A stretch of 64,000 nt of DNA from Nocardia sp. CY41 (GCF_009829325.1 NZ_VUOS01000019.1:175136-239135); one strand, 5' to 3'. Shown: positions 7,925 to 16,080, counted from the stretch's first letter. A program made the numbers and translations. Notes: generated by a model not told the origin, from the letters alone.

Positions 7925-9196
7925 ATGTCCATCACCGATTCGGCAGGTCCGGATCTGACCCTGTCGGGCCGCCCGGCCAGTTCTTCACTGCGAGACGTGC
8001 GGAATCTGTCTCGCAAAATGGTCGGCCACTTCATCGAGACCGTCGCGCACTGCCGGACGCTGCCCGGCGAGGCGCTCAACGGCGACATCACCAACATCAC
8101 CCGGTTGTGCCTGGAACTGGCCGTGAGCATGCTCGACGGCACCGACATTCCCGAGAAGACCCTATTACTGCGCAACGCTGCGGCGGGCTGGGCGCGGGAG
8201 GGCATTCCGATCGACACCATCCACCACGCCGTGCACGAGGGTTTCAAGCTCGGCTTCGATCTGATCGTCGCGAACGCGACCGCCGCCGATTTCGACAGTC
8301 TGAAAGACATCAGCCGCCGCTTGCTGGAAATCCTGGACACCATCACCTCCACCGTGTCGCGCGCCTATGTGACCGAGTTGCGGGCCGTGGTCGGCGAGCA
8401 CCACACGGCCGCCCACACCCTCGCCTCGGCCCTGCTCGGCGGGCACCCCACATTCACCATGGCCCGGGAATGCGGCATCCAGATCGCCGATTCGTATTCG
8501 GTTCTCGCGCTGGCCATTCCGCCGCATCCCGAGGAACGCAATCCGCAACTCGACGGTGCGGTGGTGGCGCGGCGGAAGCTGCGCCGGGTGCAGTCCGAAC
8601 TCGCGACCAGCTGCGGTGAAGCGGTGCTGTCGCTGCTCAGCGTCGACGGCGGCACCCTCCTGCTGCCGTCCGTCTCGCCCGAGGACAAGGCGCTCGACGA
8701 ACTGGTGGACCGGCTCGGCCGCGCGGCGCAGGTCCCCGTCGTCGCGACGGTGATCGCCGCGACGCCGGTCGAGGTGCCGACGGCCGCCGACCGCGCGCAC
8801 GAGCTGCTCGACATGGTGCAGCGGCTGCGCTGGACGCGCGGGCTGTTCCGCTTCGACGACCTGGCGCTGGAATACCAGCTCACCCGCCCCGGACCGGGAC
8901 TGGAAACGCTTCGGACACTGCTCGATCCGCTCGACGAGCACCCGGAACTGCTCGAAACTCTCAAACGGCACATCGGCACGAACCTGAATCGCCAGCGCAC
9001 CGCGCGATCGCTGCACATCCACACCAACACCGTGGACTACCGGCTCAAGCGCATCGGCCAGCTCACCGGATTCGACCCCGCCCAGGCCTCCGGGGTGTGG
9101 TACCTGCGGGCCGCGTTGGTCGCGCGCAGCTACCGGGACTCCGAGGACGGATCGTCGGTCGTGACGTGGCCCCGGCCGGCCGCGGTCTCCTCGTAG
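7925..9196 (+). CDS. PucR-family transcriptional regulator (RsbRD-N + HTH_30)
   Basis: 423 residues from ATG 7925 with GGAGGGAAGGAG upstream. The N-terminal helical domain (about 20-150) is of the RsbT-co-antagonist/RsbRD-N type. A GGDEF-like middle region follows (about 165-310), ending in RGLFRFDDLALEYQL. The C-terminus carries the PucR HTH_30 domain (NLNRQRTARSLHIHTNTVDY RLKRIGQLTGFDP, about 360-400). Such regulators usually activate catabolic genes in response to a metabolite. It faces the single-domain paralogue at 7339-7716, and its last 67 bp overlap the convergent gene ending at 9130. Confidence 0.85.
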   Translation: MSITDSAGPDLTLSGRPASSSLRDVRNLSRKMVGHFIETVAHCRTLPGEALNGDITNITRLCLELAVSMLDGTDIPEKTLLLRNAAAGWAREGIPIDTIHHAVHEGFKLGFDLIVANATAADFDSLKDISRRLLEILDTITSTVSRAYVTELRAVVGEHHTAAHTLASALLGGHPTFTMARECGIQIADSYSVLALAIPPHPEERNPQLDGAVVARRKLRRVQSELATSCGEAVLSLLSVDGGTLLLPSVSPEDKALDELVDRLGRAAQVPVVATVIAATPVEVPTAADRAHELLDMVQRLRWTRGLFRFDDLALEYQLTRPGPGLETLRTLLDPLDEHPELLETLKRHIGTNLNRQRTARSLHIHTNTVDYRLKRIGQLTGFDPAQASGVWYLRAALVARSYRDSEDGSSVVTWPRPAAVSS

Positions 9197-9903
9197 ATCC
9201 GGCCGCGCAGGTCGTCCGCCCCGAGTAGGTCGTGCACCGCCTCGGGCGTCCACCGCAGGTCGGCGCCGGGGCGAGTGGCGAGATACCCCGCGGTGGCCCG
9301 AGTGGACCAGCGGTGTGCCGCGCGCAGGCCCGCCGCCATGTGGCGCAGGTAGGCGGCGGCGGGTGGATTGCCCCGCACGTCGCGACAGCGCCAGGGGGCC
9401 GTGAACGTGAGCACCGGGTGCCCCGCTCGAGTGCCCGCGTGCACCAAGGTCTCGTACCGTCCGGGACCGAGCGTCACTTTGCCCTCTTCGATCACCCGGC
9501 GCGCGTCCACCTCCGTTCCCGGCGGGCGATACATCTCCTGCGCCACGATGTCGGAGAACTGTTCGCCGGTGAGCAGGTGGGCGTGCACCGCGATCTCGCC
9601 CGGGCAGCCCGGGTCGTAGAAAGCGCGGCCGCCGGTCCAGGTCAGCGATTCGGTGGCGAAGTACAGCACGCCCCGCAGCAGGAGGGGCGCCGAGCGGATC
9701 GGGTCGGCGGGGTCACGGCAGCCCGGCAACGTGATCGTTCCCCCTTGCGGCCTGCCGCCCCGAAGGTAGGTGCGCAGTCTGGTGAGGCTCATGTTCGAGC
9801 CGTAGGCGGCGTACCAGATCAGGTCCGTGCTCCGGGGCGCCTCCCCGGCCGGTGCCGCTCGGGCCGCCGAGCCGGCCGCGCCGTCGATGTGCCAGGCCGT
9901 CAT
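9130..9903 (-). CDS. Gamma-glutamylcyclotransferase-like protein (YGSN motif)
   Basis: 257 residues from ATG 9903 (an in-frame ATG at 9912 is an alternative; neither has a clear ribosome site). WYAAYGSNMSLTRLRTYL near residues 25-42 is the substrate-loop signature of the gamma-glutamylcyclotransferase/AIG2 fold, followed by PLLLRGVLYFATES and AHLLTGEQFSDIVAQEM. Related actinobacterial proteins are often mislabelled histone deacetylase; nothing here supports that. It may cleave or transfer a gamma-glutamyl or related group. Its 3' end overlaps the PucR gene by 67 bp tail to tail. Confidence 0.65.
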   Translation of the reverse strand: MTAWHIDGAAGSAARAAPAGEAPRSTDLIWYAAYGSNMSLTRLRTYLRGGRPQGGTITLPGCRDPADPIRSAPLLLRGVLYFATESLTWTGGRAFYDPGCPGEIAVHAHLLTGEQFSDIVAQEMYRPPGTEVDARRVIEEGKVTLGPGRYETLVHAGTRAGHPVLTFTAPWRCRDVRGNPPAAAYLRHMAAGLRAAHRWSTRATAGYLATRPGADLRWTPEAVHDLLGADDLRGRIYEETAAGRGHVTTDDPSSESR

Positions 9904-9979
9904 GACACCCATTCTCGGCTTCTCGCGAGGCGGTGCCACACACACTTGCGAACGCACAGGAAATCGTGAACCCGAGTTT

Positions 9980-10014
9980 CGCCTATTGCGGAAGCAATTC
10001 TTCCGCAATAGGCG
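9980..10014. promoter_or_regulatory. Perfect 15-bp inverted repeat between divergent genes
   Basis: CGCCTATTGCGGAAG (9980-9994) and its exact reverse complement CTTCCGCAATAGGCG (10000-10014) are separated by five bases. It lies between two divergent starts and ends 14 bp before the epoxide hydrolase ATG. The absence of a T-run and the divergent position favour an operator over a terminator. A hairpin in the leader of the hydrolase mRNA is also possible. No regulator gene is next to it. Confidence 0.7.
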
Positions 10015-10028
10015 GAACAGTGTTGCGC

Positions 10029-11195
10029 ATGACGAACACGAAGCAGATCCGGCCCTTCCGCATCGACATCCCGCAGGCCGAACTCGACGACTTGCGCGAG
10101 CGGCTCGGACGGACACGGTTGCCGCACGCGGTGCCGGGCACCGACGGGGATTGGGCACGCGGAATCGCGCCGCGCTATCTGCGGGAACTGATGGAGTACT
10201 GGCGGGACGAGTTCGATTGGCGGGCGCAGGAGGCGCGGATGAACGCGCACGCGCAGTTCACCACCGAGATCGACGGCCAGACCATCCACTTCTTCCACGT
10301 CCGCTCACCGGAGCCGGGAGCGATTCCGCTGCTGATCACCCACGGCTACCCGGGCTCGGTGGTCGAGTTCCTCGATCTGATCGGCCCGCTCACCGATCCA
10401 CGATCGCACGGCGGTGATCCGGCGGACGCGTTCCACGTGGTGATCCCATCGCTGCCCGGATTCGGATTCTCCACGCCGCTGGCCTCGACCGGGTGGGAAC
10501 TGGCGCGCACGACCGAGGCGTTCGCGGAGCTGATGAGCAGGCTGGGGTACGAGAAATTCGCGGCGCAGGGCGGTGATATCGGCGCCGGTGTCACCGGGCG
10601 GCTGGCCGCGACGCATCCGGAACGGGTGATCGCGACGCACGTGAACAGCGATCAGGGCACGCTCGGGTTGGTGGGCGAGCAACTGCCGATGCCGGACGGA
10701 CTCGCCGATGACGAACTCACCGCCCTCGCCGCCGCGCGCGAGAAGTGGGAGCAGCAGAAGGGATACCTGACGCTGCAGACCACCCAGCCGAACACGGTAG
10801 CCGCCGCGCTGACCGATTCACCTGTCGCGCAACTCGGCTGGATCGCGGAGAAGTTCCAGGTATGGACCGATCCGGCACGGGCGGAAGGTGCGGCGGTGGA
10901 CCGTGACCTGCTGCTGACCAACGTCAGCATCTACTGGTTCACCCGCGGCGGCGCCTCGGCGGCGCAATTCCTCTGGGAGACCGCCCATTCCGGGATGGCG
11001 TGGGCCGCGCCGTCCGGGGTCCCGCAGGGATGGGCCGTGTTCAACACGCATCCGCTGATGCGCCGGGTGATGGACCCCGACGGTCGAATCGAGCATTTCA
11101 CCGAGTACACCGAGGGCGGGCACTTCGCCGCGGCCGAACAACCGGGACTGTTCGTGGCGGACGTACGCGCGTTCTTCCGCCACTATCGCGGATAG
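10029..11195 (+). CDS. Epoxide hydrolase (EHN / alpha-beta hydrolase)
   Basis: 388 residues from ATG 10029. The N-terminal EHN domain (RPFRIDIPQAELDDLRERLG...GIAPRYLRELMEYW) is followed by an alpha/beta hydrolase: oxyanion motif HGYPGSVVEF (about 102-111), nucleophile elbow AAQGGDIGAG with the catalytic Asp (about 178-187), and EGGHFAAAEQP near the C-terminus supplying the His. This matches bacterial microsomal-type epoxide hydrolases, which open epoxides to diols. It is probably controlled through the palindrome ending 14 bp upstream. Confidence 0.88.
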   Translation: MTNTKQIRPFRIDIPQAELDDLRERLGRTRLPHAVPGTDGDWARGIAPRYLRELMEYWRDEFDWRAQEARMNAHAQFTTEIDGQTIHFFHVRSPEPGAIPLLITHGYPGSVVEFLDLIGPLTDPRSHGGDPADAFHVVIPSLPGFGFSTPLASTGWELARTTEAFAELMSRLGYEKFAAQGGDIGAGVTGRLAATHPERVIATHVNSDQGTLGLVGEQLPMPDGLADDELTALAAAREKWEQQKGYLTLQTTQPNTVAAALTDSPVAQLGWIAEKFQVWTDPARAEGAAVDRDLLLTNVSIYWFTRGGASAAQFLWETAHSGMAWAAPSGVPQGWAVFNTHPLMRRVMDPDGRIEHFTEYTEGGHFAAAEQPGLFVADVRAFFRHYRG

Positions 11196-11199
11196 CGGC

Positions 11200-11226
11200 G
11201 GGGCGGCGCCGGCGAGCCGCCGCCCC
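11200..11226 (+). terminator. Hairpin after epoxide hydrolase
   Basis: GGGGCGGCG (11200-11208) pairs exactly with CGCCGCCCC (11218-11226) across nine bases, starting five bases after the stop codon. There is no T-tract, as is common for high-GC terminators. Confidence 0.5.
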
Positions 11227-11310
11227 GGCCCGCGGCTACGTCCGCATGCGTAACCGCGGACCGTCCTCCGGTCGGATGTCCCCGCCGTCGCGCGGGCCTA
11301 CCGTTTCCCT

Positions 11311-11706
11311 ATGACGTGGAACGAGATGAGCAAGAACAAGTTCGTCCTGCTGACCACTTTCAAGAAGGACGGGACGCCGGTCGGCACACCCGTGTGGGTG
11401 GCTCCGGATGGTGACCGGATCGTTGTCTGGACCAATCCGACGACCTGGAAGGTGCGCCGCATCCGCCGCAATCCGGATGTCACGCTGCAAGCCTGCGACG
11501 GACGCGGCCGCCCCACCGGGAACGAGGTCTTGCCCGGCAGTGCGCGCATCCTCGACGCGGACGGCACGCAGCGGGTGCGGGACGTGGTCGCGGACAAGTA
11601 CGGCATCATCGGCAAGCTCGCCATTCGCGGGCACAAGTTGCTGCGCGGCGCGGACGCGTCCGTCGGCATCGCGATCGATCCGAAGGCGGCCGGCGACCCG
11701 GCCTAG
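11311..11706 (+). CDS. PPOX-class F420/flavin-dependent oxidoreductase
   Basis: 131 residues from ATG 11311. The split-barrel PPOX signature is VLLTTFKKDGTPVGTPVWVAPDGDRIVVWT, then WKVRRIRRNPDVTLQACDGRG. About half the residues match the second copy at 14299-14682, so the two are paralogues. Such proteins bind F420 or FMN and reduce varied substrates; the substrate is unknown. Its stop overlaps the stop of the convergent XRE gene in a CTAG at 11703-11706. Confidence 0.85.
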   Translation: MTWNEMSKNKFVLLTTFKKDGTPVGTPVWVAPDGDRIVVWTNPTTWKVRRIRRNPDVTLQACDGRGRPTGNEVLPGSARILDADGTQRVRDVVADKYGIIGKLAIRGHKLLRGADASVGIAIDPKAAGDPA

Positions 11707-11966
11707 GCGGATTCGGCGAGTCCGGCCGAGCGCCAGATGTCCGCGAGGTCGTCGAGCGGGACCGCCAGCGCCTGACCCAAGGCCACCACGGTGCCGAAGG
11801 CCGGGGAAGGCAACCGGCCGGTCTCGATCTTGCGCAGCGTTTCCGGGGAGATCCCGGCCGCCCGCGCGATGTCGGTGAGTTCGCGATCCGCGCGTGCCGC
11901 GCGCAAGGCGGCGCCGAGGCGGCGACCCGCCTCGATCTGCGCGGGCGTCAACGGGAGGCGGACCAT
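11703..11966 (-). CDS. XRE-family helix-turn-helix regulator
   Basis: 87 residues from ATG 11966; an in-frame GTG at 11972 would add two residues. The HTH is clear: GAALRAARADRELTDIARAA, then GISPETLRKIETGRLPSPAF. The start is 47 bp from a pair of identical palindromes shared with the divergent methionine aminopeptidase gene. The likely role is repression of itself and of that gene. It has no sensor domain, so any signal must act on this small protein directly or through a partner. Confidence 0.82.
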   Translation of the reverse strand: MVRLPLTPAQIEAGRRLGAALRAARADRELTDIARAAGISPETLRKIETGRLPSPAFGTVVALGQALAVPLDDLADIWRSAGLAESA

Positions 11967-12010
11967 GCGCACAGGTTACGGACGGTATTCCGGCATCGCA
12001 AGCGACCTGA

Positions 12011-12055
12011 CTGGTATTAAAATACCGACCAGGCTAGGCTGGTATTAAAATACCG
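12011..12055. promoter_or_regulatory. Twin palindromic operators between xre and map
   Basis: CTGGTATTAAAATACCG occurs twice, at 12011-12027 and 12039-12055, start to start 28 bp. Each copy contains the palindrome GGTATT-AA-AATACC. Each A/T core also looks like a -10 element on either strand, so a bound regulator would cover both promoters. The second copy ends 16 bp before the map ATG. The divergent XRE protein is the natural candidate to bind here. Confidence 0.75.
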
Positions 12056-12071
12056 GCAGACTGGAGAATCG

Positions 12072-12836
12072 ATGGTCGAGTTGAAGAGCCCCGCGGAGAT
12101 CGCGCGGATGCGAGTGGCGGGGCGCTTCGTCGCCGACGTGCTCGCCGGGCTGCGTGCGCGTGCGCGGGTGGGAGTGAACCTGCTCGACCTGGAAGCCCAT
12201 GTGCGGGAACGAATACGCGAGCGTGGCGCACAGTCGTGCTACTGGGATTACGCGCCCTCGTTCGGGCGCGGGCCGTTCCGCAACACGGTGTGCCTGTCGG
12301 TGAACGATGCTGTACTGCACGGTCTTCCGTTCGACTACGCGCTGGGCGACGGCGACGTGCTGACCATGGACCTGGCGGTCGGCATCGATGGCTGGGTCGC
12401 GGACGCGGCGACCACGGTCGTCGTCGGCACCGCCGCGGACGCGGACCTGCGGCTGGTGCGGGCGACCGAGGAGGCGCTGGCCGCGGCGATCGCCGTCGCG
12501 GTGCCGGGCAACCACATCGGCGACATCTCCGCCGCCATCGCCGCGGTGGCGCGGGACTACGGCTATCCGGTGAACACCGAGTTCGGCGGGCACGGCCTCG
12601 GCCGCACCATGCACGAGGACCCGCATGTGCCGAACGACGGCCGCCCCGGGCGCGGCTATCGGTTGCGGCCCGGGCTGACCATCGCGATCGAGCCCTGGTT
12701 CGCGCGCACGACCGACCGCATCGTCACCGATCCCGACGGCTGGACCATTCGCTCGGCGGACGGTTCCCGGACCGCCCACTCCGAGCACACCGTCGCGATC
12801 ACGCCGGACGGGCCGGAGGTGCTCACCGCGGCGTGA
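12072..12836 (+). CDS. map: Type I methionine aminopeptidase
   Basis: 254 residues from ATG 12072 with GGAG five bases upstream. The metal ligands are in place: Asp in LTMDLAVGIDGW, Asp in VADAATT, His in GGHGLGRTMHEDPHVPN, Glu in TIAIEPW and Glu in AHSEHTVAI. Length fits type Ia enzymes without the N-terminal zinc-finger extension. It removes the N-terminal Met from new proteins. Actinobacteria usually have more than one copy; this one, paired with its own XRE regulator, is probably the accessory, regulated copy. Confidence 0.9.
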   Translation: MVELKSPAEIARMRVAGRFVADVLAGLRARARVGVNLLDLEAHVRERIRERGAQSCYWDYAPSFGRGPFRNTVCLSVNDAVLHGLPFDYALGDGDVLTMDLAVGIDGWVADAATTVVVGTAADADLRLVRATEEALAAAIAVAVPGNHIGDISAAIAAVARDYGYPVNTEFGGHGLGRTMHEDPHVPNDGRPGRGYRLRPGLTIAIEPWFARTTDRIVTDPDGWTIRSADGSRTAHSEHTVAITPDGPEVLTAA

Positions 12837-12845
12837 GTGCGCCGG

Positions 12846-13562
12846 CTAGGTCTCCGACAGCCAGGAGGCCAGGTCGTCGGAGGCGCGCAGTTCGTCGGCC
12901 AGGGACGCGCGCTCCGACGCGGACAGCTCCATCGCGCGCAGTTCGGTCCGGAAGGGCTCGGCGCGGCGGGGGTCGCCGAGTGCGACGGCCAGTTCGGCCA
13001 GCCCCGCCAGTGCCCGCGCCAAGTCCAGCCGCGGCGCCTCGGCCCGATACCGGCCGAGACCGACCTCGAGCACACGGAACGCGGCCGGGTAGTCGATCTT
13101 GAAATCGCGCAGGATGCGGGCGTTGTCCAGTACTTTGGCCAGCCCGGTCAGCTCCTTCGAGCCGCCGTACTCCACCTTCGGTGGTTCGTCGCGCTGAATG
13201 TAGATCAGCTGGTTACCGGCTGGATCGACCACGGTGAACCGGGTCTGCCCCGGCCGGAAGCGGGTGATCCGGGGCAGACCCTTCGCAGGCACCCTGCCGT
13301 AGCGGGTGCGCAGCGCCGCGGTGAAATCCTGGTGCCGGTTCGCGACATCGTCGACCATGACCAGGCAGCCGGTGCGTTCGGCGGGAATGTCCGCGTCTTT
13401 GGGAGCGGGCACGAAGTGCAGGGCGCAGCCGTGATCCTCCACCGCGCCGTAGACGTACGGGCGAGTCTGCTCGTGCGTCACCGTGTAGCCCAGCGTTTTG
13501 TAGAACTCCAGCGTGCCGGCCAGATCGCCGGTCCAGAGCTGCGGTACCGCCGTATCACCCAT
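12846..13562 (-). CDS. VOC-family (glyoxalase/bleomycin-resistance-like) protein
   Basis: 238 residues from ATG 13562 with GGGAGGA upstream. One glyoxalase-like domain fills the first 125 residues: VPQLWTGDLAGTLEFYKTLGYTV, CALHFVPAP, then RFTVVDPAGNQLIYIQRDEP. The C-terminal 110 residues are an all-helical, Ala/Leu/Glu-rich extension (LARALAGLAELAVALGDPRR) that looks TPR-like and is not part of the usual VOC fold. The family includes drug-binding resistance proteins and dioxygenases; the ligand is unknown. It is divergent from a PadR gene with operators between, so it is probably induced by that regulator's ligand. Confidence 0.8.
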   Translation of the reverse strand: MGDTAVPQLWTGDLAGTLEFYKTLGYTVTHEQTRPYVYGAVEDHGCALHFVPAPKDADIPAERTGCLVMVDDVANRHQDFTAALRTRYGRVPAKGLPRITRFRPGQTRFTVVDPAGNQLIYIQRDEPPKVEYGGSKELTGLAKVLDNARILRDFKIDYPAAFRVLEVGLGRYRAEAPRLDLARALAGLAELAVALGDPRRAEPFRTELRAMELSASERASLADELRASDDLASWLSET

Positions 13563-13578
13563 GAATCCTCCCGCTGCG

Positions 13579-13639
13579 GTAGTCAAGTTTGACTATCGGA
13601 GCGTAGGGGCGTTCGACCGAAGAAGTCAAACTTGACTAC
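13579..13639. promoter_or_regulatory. Two PadR-type operators
   Basis: TAGTCAAGTTTGACTA (13580-13595) and AGTCAAACTTGACT (13624-13637) are both palindromes built from AGTCAA/TTGACT with a two-base centre. They are also reverse complements of each other (GTAGTCAAGTTTGACT versus AGTCAAACTTGACTAC). They sit between the VOC start (13562) and the PadR start (13667), one close to each gene. This is a typical autoregulated PadR arrangement. Confidence 0.8.
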
Positions 13640-13666
13640 CATGCGTCCGAGCGAAAGGAGCGCGTG

Positions 13667-14215
13667 ATGTCGGTGGTGCGCCTGCTGGTGCTGGGGGTGC
13701 TGCGGCTACGGCAGCCCGTCCACGGCTACGCCGTGCGCCAGGAACTGCTGTCCTGGCGTGCGGAGACCTGGACCAATGTCAAGCCGGGCTCGATCTATCA
13801 CGCCCTGAAGCAGCTGACGCGCGAGGGAAAGCTGAGCGCGTTCGGCACCCAGGCCAGCGACCAGGGGCCGGGGCGCACGTTGTTCGAGCTGACCGAGGCG
13901 GGCGTGGCGGAGTTCCACCGGCTGATGGACGAAGCGCTGGTCAGCGTCGATATGGAGGAATTGGGCGCGGGCATCGCCTTCATGGACGCGTTGCCCAGGG
14001 CGCACGTCATCGCGAAACTGCGCGAACAGCGCCGCCGCAGCGAGGAAGTGCGTGCCGACCTGCTCGCCATGATCCCGGACTATCCCGGGCGCTACGAAGC
14101 ACCACACGCGACCGATCTGCTGGAGCTGTGGAGCGGTGTGTTCGGGAACCTGTCGACATGGACCGAGGGCGTGCTGGCGCGCCTGGAAGCGGGGGAGTAC
14201 CGGATGCCGGAGTAG
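13667..14215 (+). CDS. PadR-family transcriptional regulator
   Basis: 182 residues from ATG 13667 with AAAGGAG upstream. N-terminal winged helix: LLVLGVLRLRQPVHGYAVRQEL, then KPGSIYHALKQLTREGKLSAFG and GPGRTLFELTEAGVAEFHRL. The C-terminal helical part (about 95-182) is the PadR dimerisation domain. Probable repressor of itself and the VOC gene. Confidence 0.87.
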   Translation: MSVVRLLVLGVLRLRQPVHGYAVRQELLSWRAETWTNVKPGSIYHALKQLTREGKLSAFGTQASDQGPGRTLFELTEAGVAEFHRLMDEALVSVDMEELGAGIAFMDALPRAHVIAKLREQRRRSEEVRADLLAMIPDYPGRYEAPHATDLLELWSGVFGNLSTWTEGVLARLEAGEYRMPE

Positions 14216-14298
14216 GTCACGGCTGTGCACGTCCGCGCGTCGCGCCGAGCCGCTTCCCGCGCCGCTCGTTGCGACGGCGGGCGGGATACGCTGCCGGC

Positions 14299-14682
14299 AT
14301 GACGAATTCGCTGGGCGCCGTCGCCGAGGCCGACTACGTGCTGCTGACCACGTTCCGCAAGGACGGGACTCCCGTCGGCACGGCGGTGTGGGCGGTGTCC
14401 GAGAACGGCAAACTGTATGTCTGGACCGTGACCGACAGCTGGAAGGTCAAGCGCCTGCGCCGCAACCCGGCGGTCACCCTGCAGCCGTGCAGCGCGAGCG
14501 GCAAACCGCGCGGTGCGGTGATCGAAGGAACCGGACGGCTCCTCGATGCCGAGGGCACCGAACACGTGCGCAAGCTGCTGCGGCGCAAGTACTGGCTCAC
14601 CGGCCCGCTGGTCATCCTCGGCAGCAACCTGCGGCGCGGCAAAGCGGGAACCATCGGCATCGAGATCAGTCCCGCGGCCTGA
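14299..14682 (+). CDS. PPOX-class F420/flavin-dependent oxidoreductase, second copy
   Basis: 127 residues from ATG 14299. YVLLTTFRKDGTPVGTAVWAV, LYVWTVTDSWKVKRLRRNP and VTLQPCSASGKPRG match the copy at 11311-11706 closely in order and spacing. The cofactor is probably F420 or FMN; the substrate is unknown. It follows padR by 83 bp and could share its transcript. It is convergent with tldE, with 9 bp between. Confidence 0.85.
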   Translation: MTNSLGAVAEADYVLLTTFRKDGTPVGTAVWAVSENGKLYVWTVTDSWKVKRLRRNPAVTLQPCSASGKPRGAVIEGTGRLLDAEGTEHVRKLLRRKYWLTGPLVILGSNLRRGKAGTIGIEISPAA

Positions 14683-14691
14683 CCTGCGGCG

Positions 14692-16080
14692 TCAGGTCGC
14701 CTGGCTGACCGACGACATGTGGAAGTCGGGAATCCGCAAGGGCGGCATGGCGGTGCGGGTGAACCAGTCCTTCCATTCGCGCGGCAGCGTGAGCTCGGTG
14801 GCGCCCGCCTCGCTCACCCGCCGCAGCAGGTCCAGCGGGCTCTCGTTGAACCGGAAGTTGTTCACCGCCGCGGTCACCTCGCCGTTCTCCACGAGATAGA
14901 CCCCGTCCCTGGTGAGTCCGGTGAGCAGCAGCGTGGCCGGGTCCACCTCGCGGATGTACCACAGCGTGGTCAACAGCAAGCCGCGTTCGGTGCGCGCGAT
15001 CATGTCGTCGATGGTGGCCTCGGAACCGCCGGTGAGCAGCAGGTTCTCTCCCGGAACCGTGGCAGGTGCGTCGAACTCGGCGGCGGTGGCGCGCGGATAG
15101 ATCAGCGCGGAGATCACGCCGTCGCGCAGCCAGTCGACCCGGTCGGCGGTCAAGCCGTTGTCGAACACCGACATCGATTCCGACGACGCGGTCGCCGCCA
15201 CGAACGGGCGGTATTCCAGCCCGGGAGCATGCGGATCCGAGTAGAGCGTGAGCGGGAGATCGCTCAAACGCTCGCCGAGCCGGGTACCGCCGGCCCGCGC
15301 GAACGCGGTGTGGCCCTCGTGCGCGCCCCGGCCCTCCATCGACCAGGCCAGGTAGATCATCAGGTCGGCGACGGTCGAGGGCGGCAGCAACGTCTCGTAG
15401 CGGCCCGCGGGGAGCTCGACCCTGCGCTTGGCCCAGTCCAGGCGGCGGGACAGGTCCGCGAGCAGGCCGGACACGTCGACGTCGGTGAAATCCGCGGTGC
15501 CCACACCGACCCACGCGCTGGCCAGCTCCGCGCCCTCGCCGCGTTTGCCGTTGATCTCCACCGAACCGGTGGGCTGCACGAAGCGCCGGCGGAGGCCGGT
15601 CGAGGTGCCCAGCCATGTGGTGTGCATCTGATGGTGAGCGAAACCGTAGAGGCGGTCGGCGCTGTCGAAGCCGTCGGCCAAGCCGTCGGCCAAGCCGGTG
15701 AACACCTCGATGCCGGTGCCACCGGCAGGCGCGGTCCAGTCGTCGTCGACGGTGTCCGGCTCCAGCAGCGGCATCGCGTCGCGCGCCGGTTCGGCGTCGC
15801 GCGCCGCCGCCTCGCTGGCGCGCACGACGGCTTCGATGTCGTCCGGGTCGACGCTCGTCGAGGCGATCGTGCCGACGCGGGCGAGGGTCGGTCCCTCGCG
15901 GAACACCGAGATCACCGCCCAGTCCCGCGACACCGAGGATCCGTTGGTGGTCATGGAGCTCCCGGCCCAGCGCAGCGACGCCTCGTGCTCGTCGCGGACG
16001 ATCACCATCGCCTCGTCGGCGCGGGAGAGCGCCAGCGCCCGCTCCACGGTCACGCTCGCGGGGAACAGATCGTCGCTCAC
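14692..16080 (-). CDS. tldE: TldE/PmbA-type metallopeptidase subunit
   Basis: 462 residues from GTG 16080, overlapping the tldD stop by four bases (GTGA). Family features are AMVIVRDEHEASLRWAGSSM near the start, RVELPAGRYETLLPPSTVAD mid-protein, SVFDNGLTADRVDWLRDGV, and the C-terminal TLLLTGLTRDGVYLVENGEV. TldE lacks the metal site and pairs with TldD to form a heterodimeric protease. In other bacteria the pair trims modified peptides or degrades unfolded peptides. No RiPP genes are nearby, so a housekeeping role is the default. Confidence 0.9.
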   Translation of the reverse strand: MSDDLFPASVTVERALALSRADEAMVIVRDEHEASLRWAGSSMTTNGSSVSRDWAVISVFREGPTLARVGTIASTSVDPDDIEAVVRASEAAARDAEPARDAMPLLEPDTVDDDWTAPAGGTGIEVFTGLADGLADGFDSADRLYGFAHHQMHTTWLGTSTGLRRRFVQPTGSVEINGKRGEGAELASAWVGVGTADFTDVDVSGLLADLSRRLDWAKRRVELPAGRYETLLPPSTVADLMIYLAWSMEGRGAHEGHTAFARAGGTRLGERLSDLPLTLYSDPHAPGLEYRPFVAATASSESMSVFDNGLTADRVDWLRDGVISALIYPRATAAEFDAPATVPGENLLLTGGSEATIDDMIARTERGLLLTTLWYIREVDPATLLLTGLTRDGVYLVENGEVTAAVNNFRFNESPLDLLRRVSEAGATELTLPREWKDWFTRTAMPPLRIPDFHMSSVSQAT

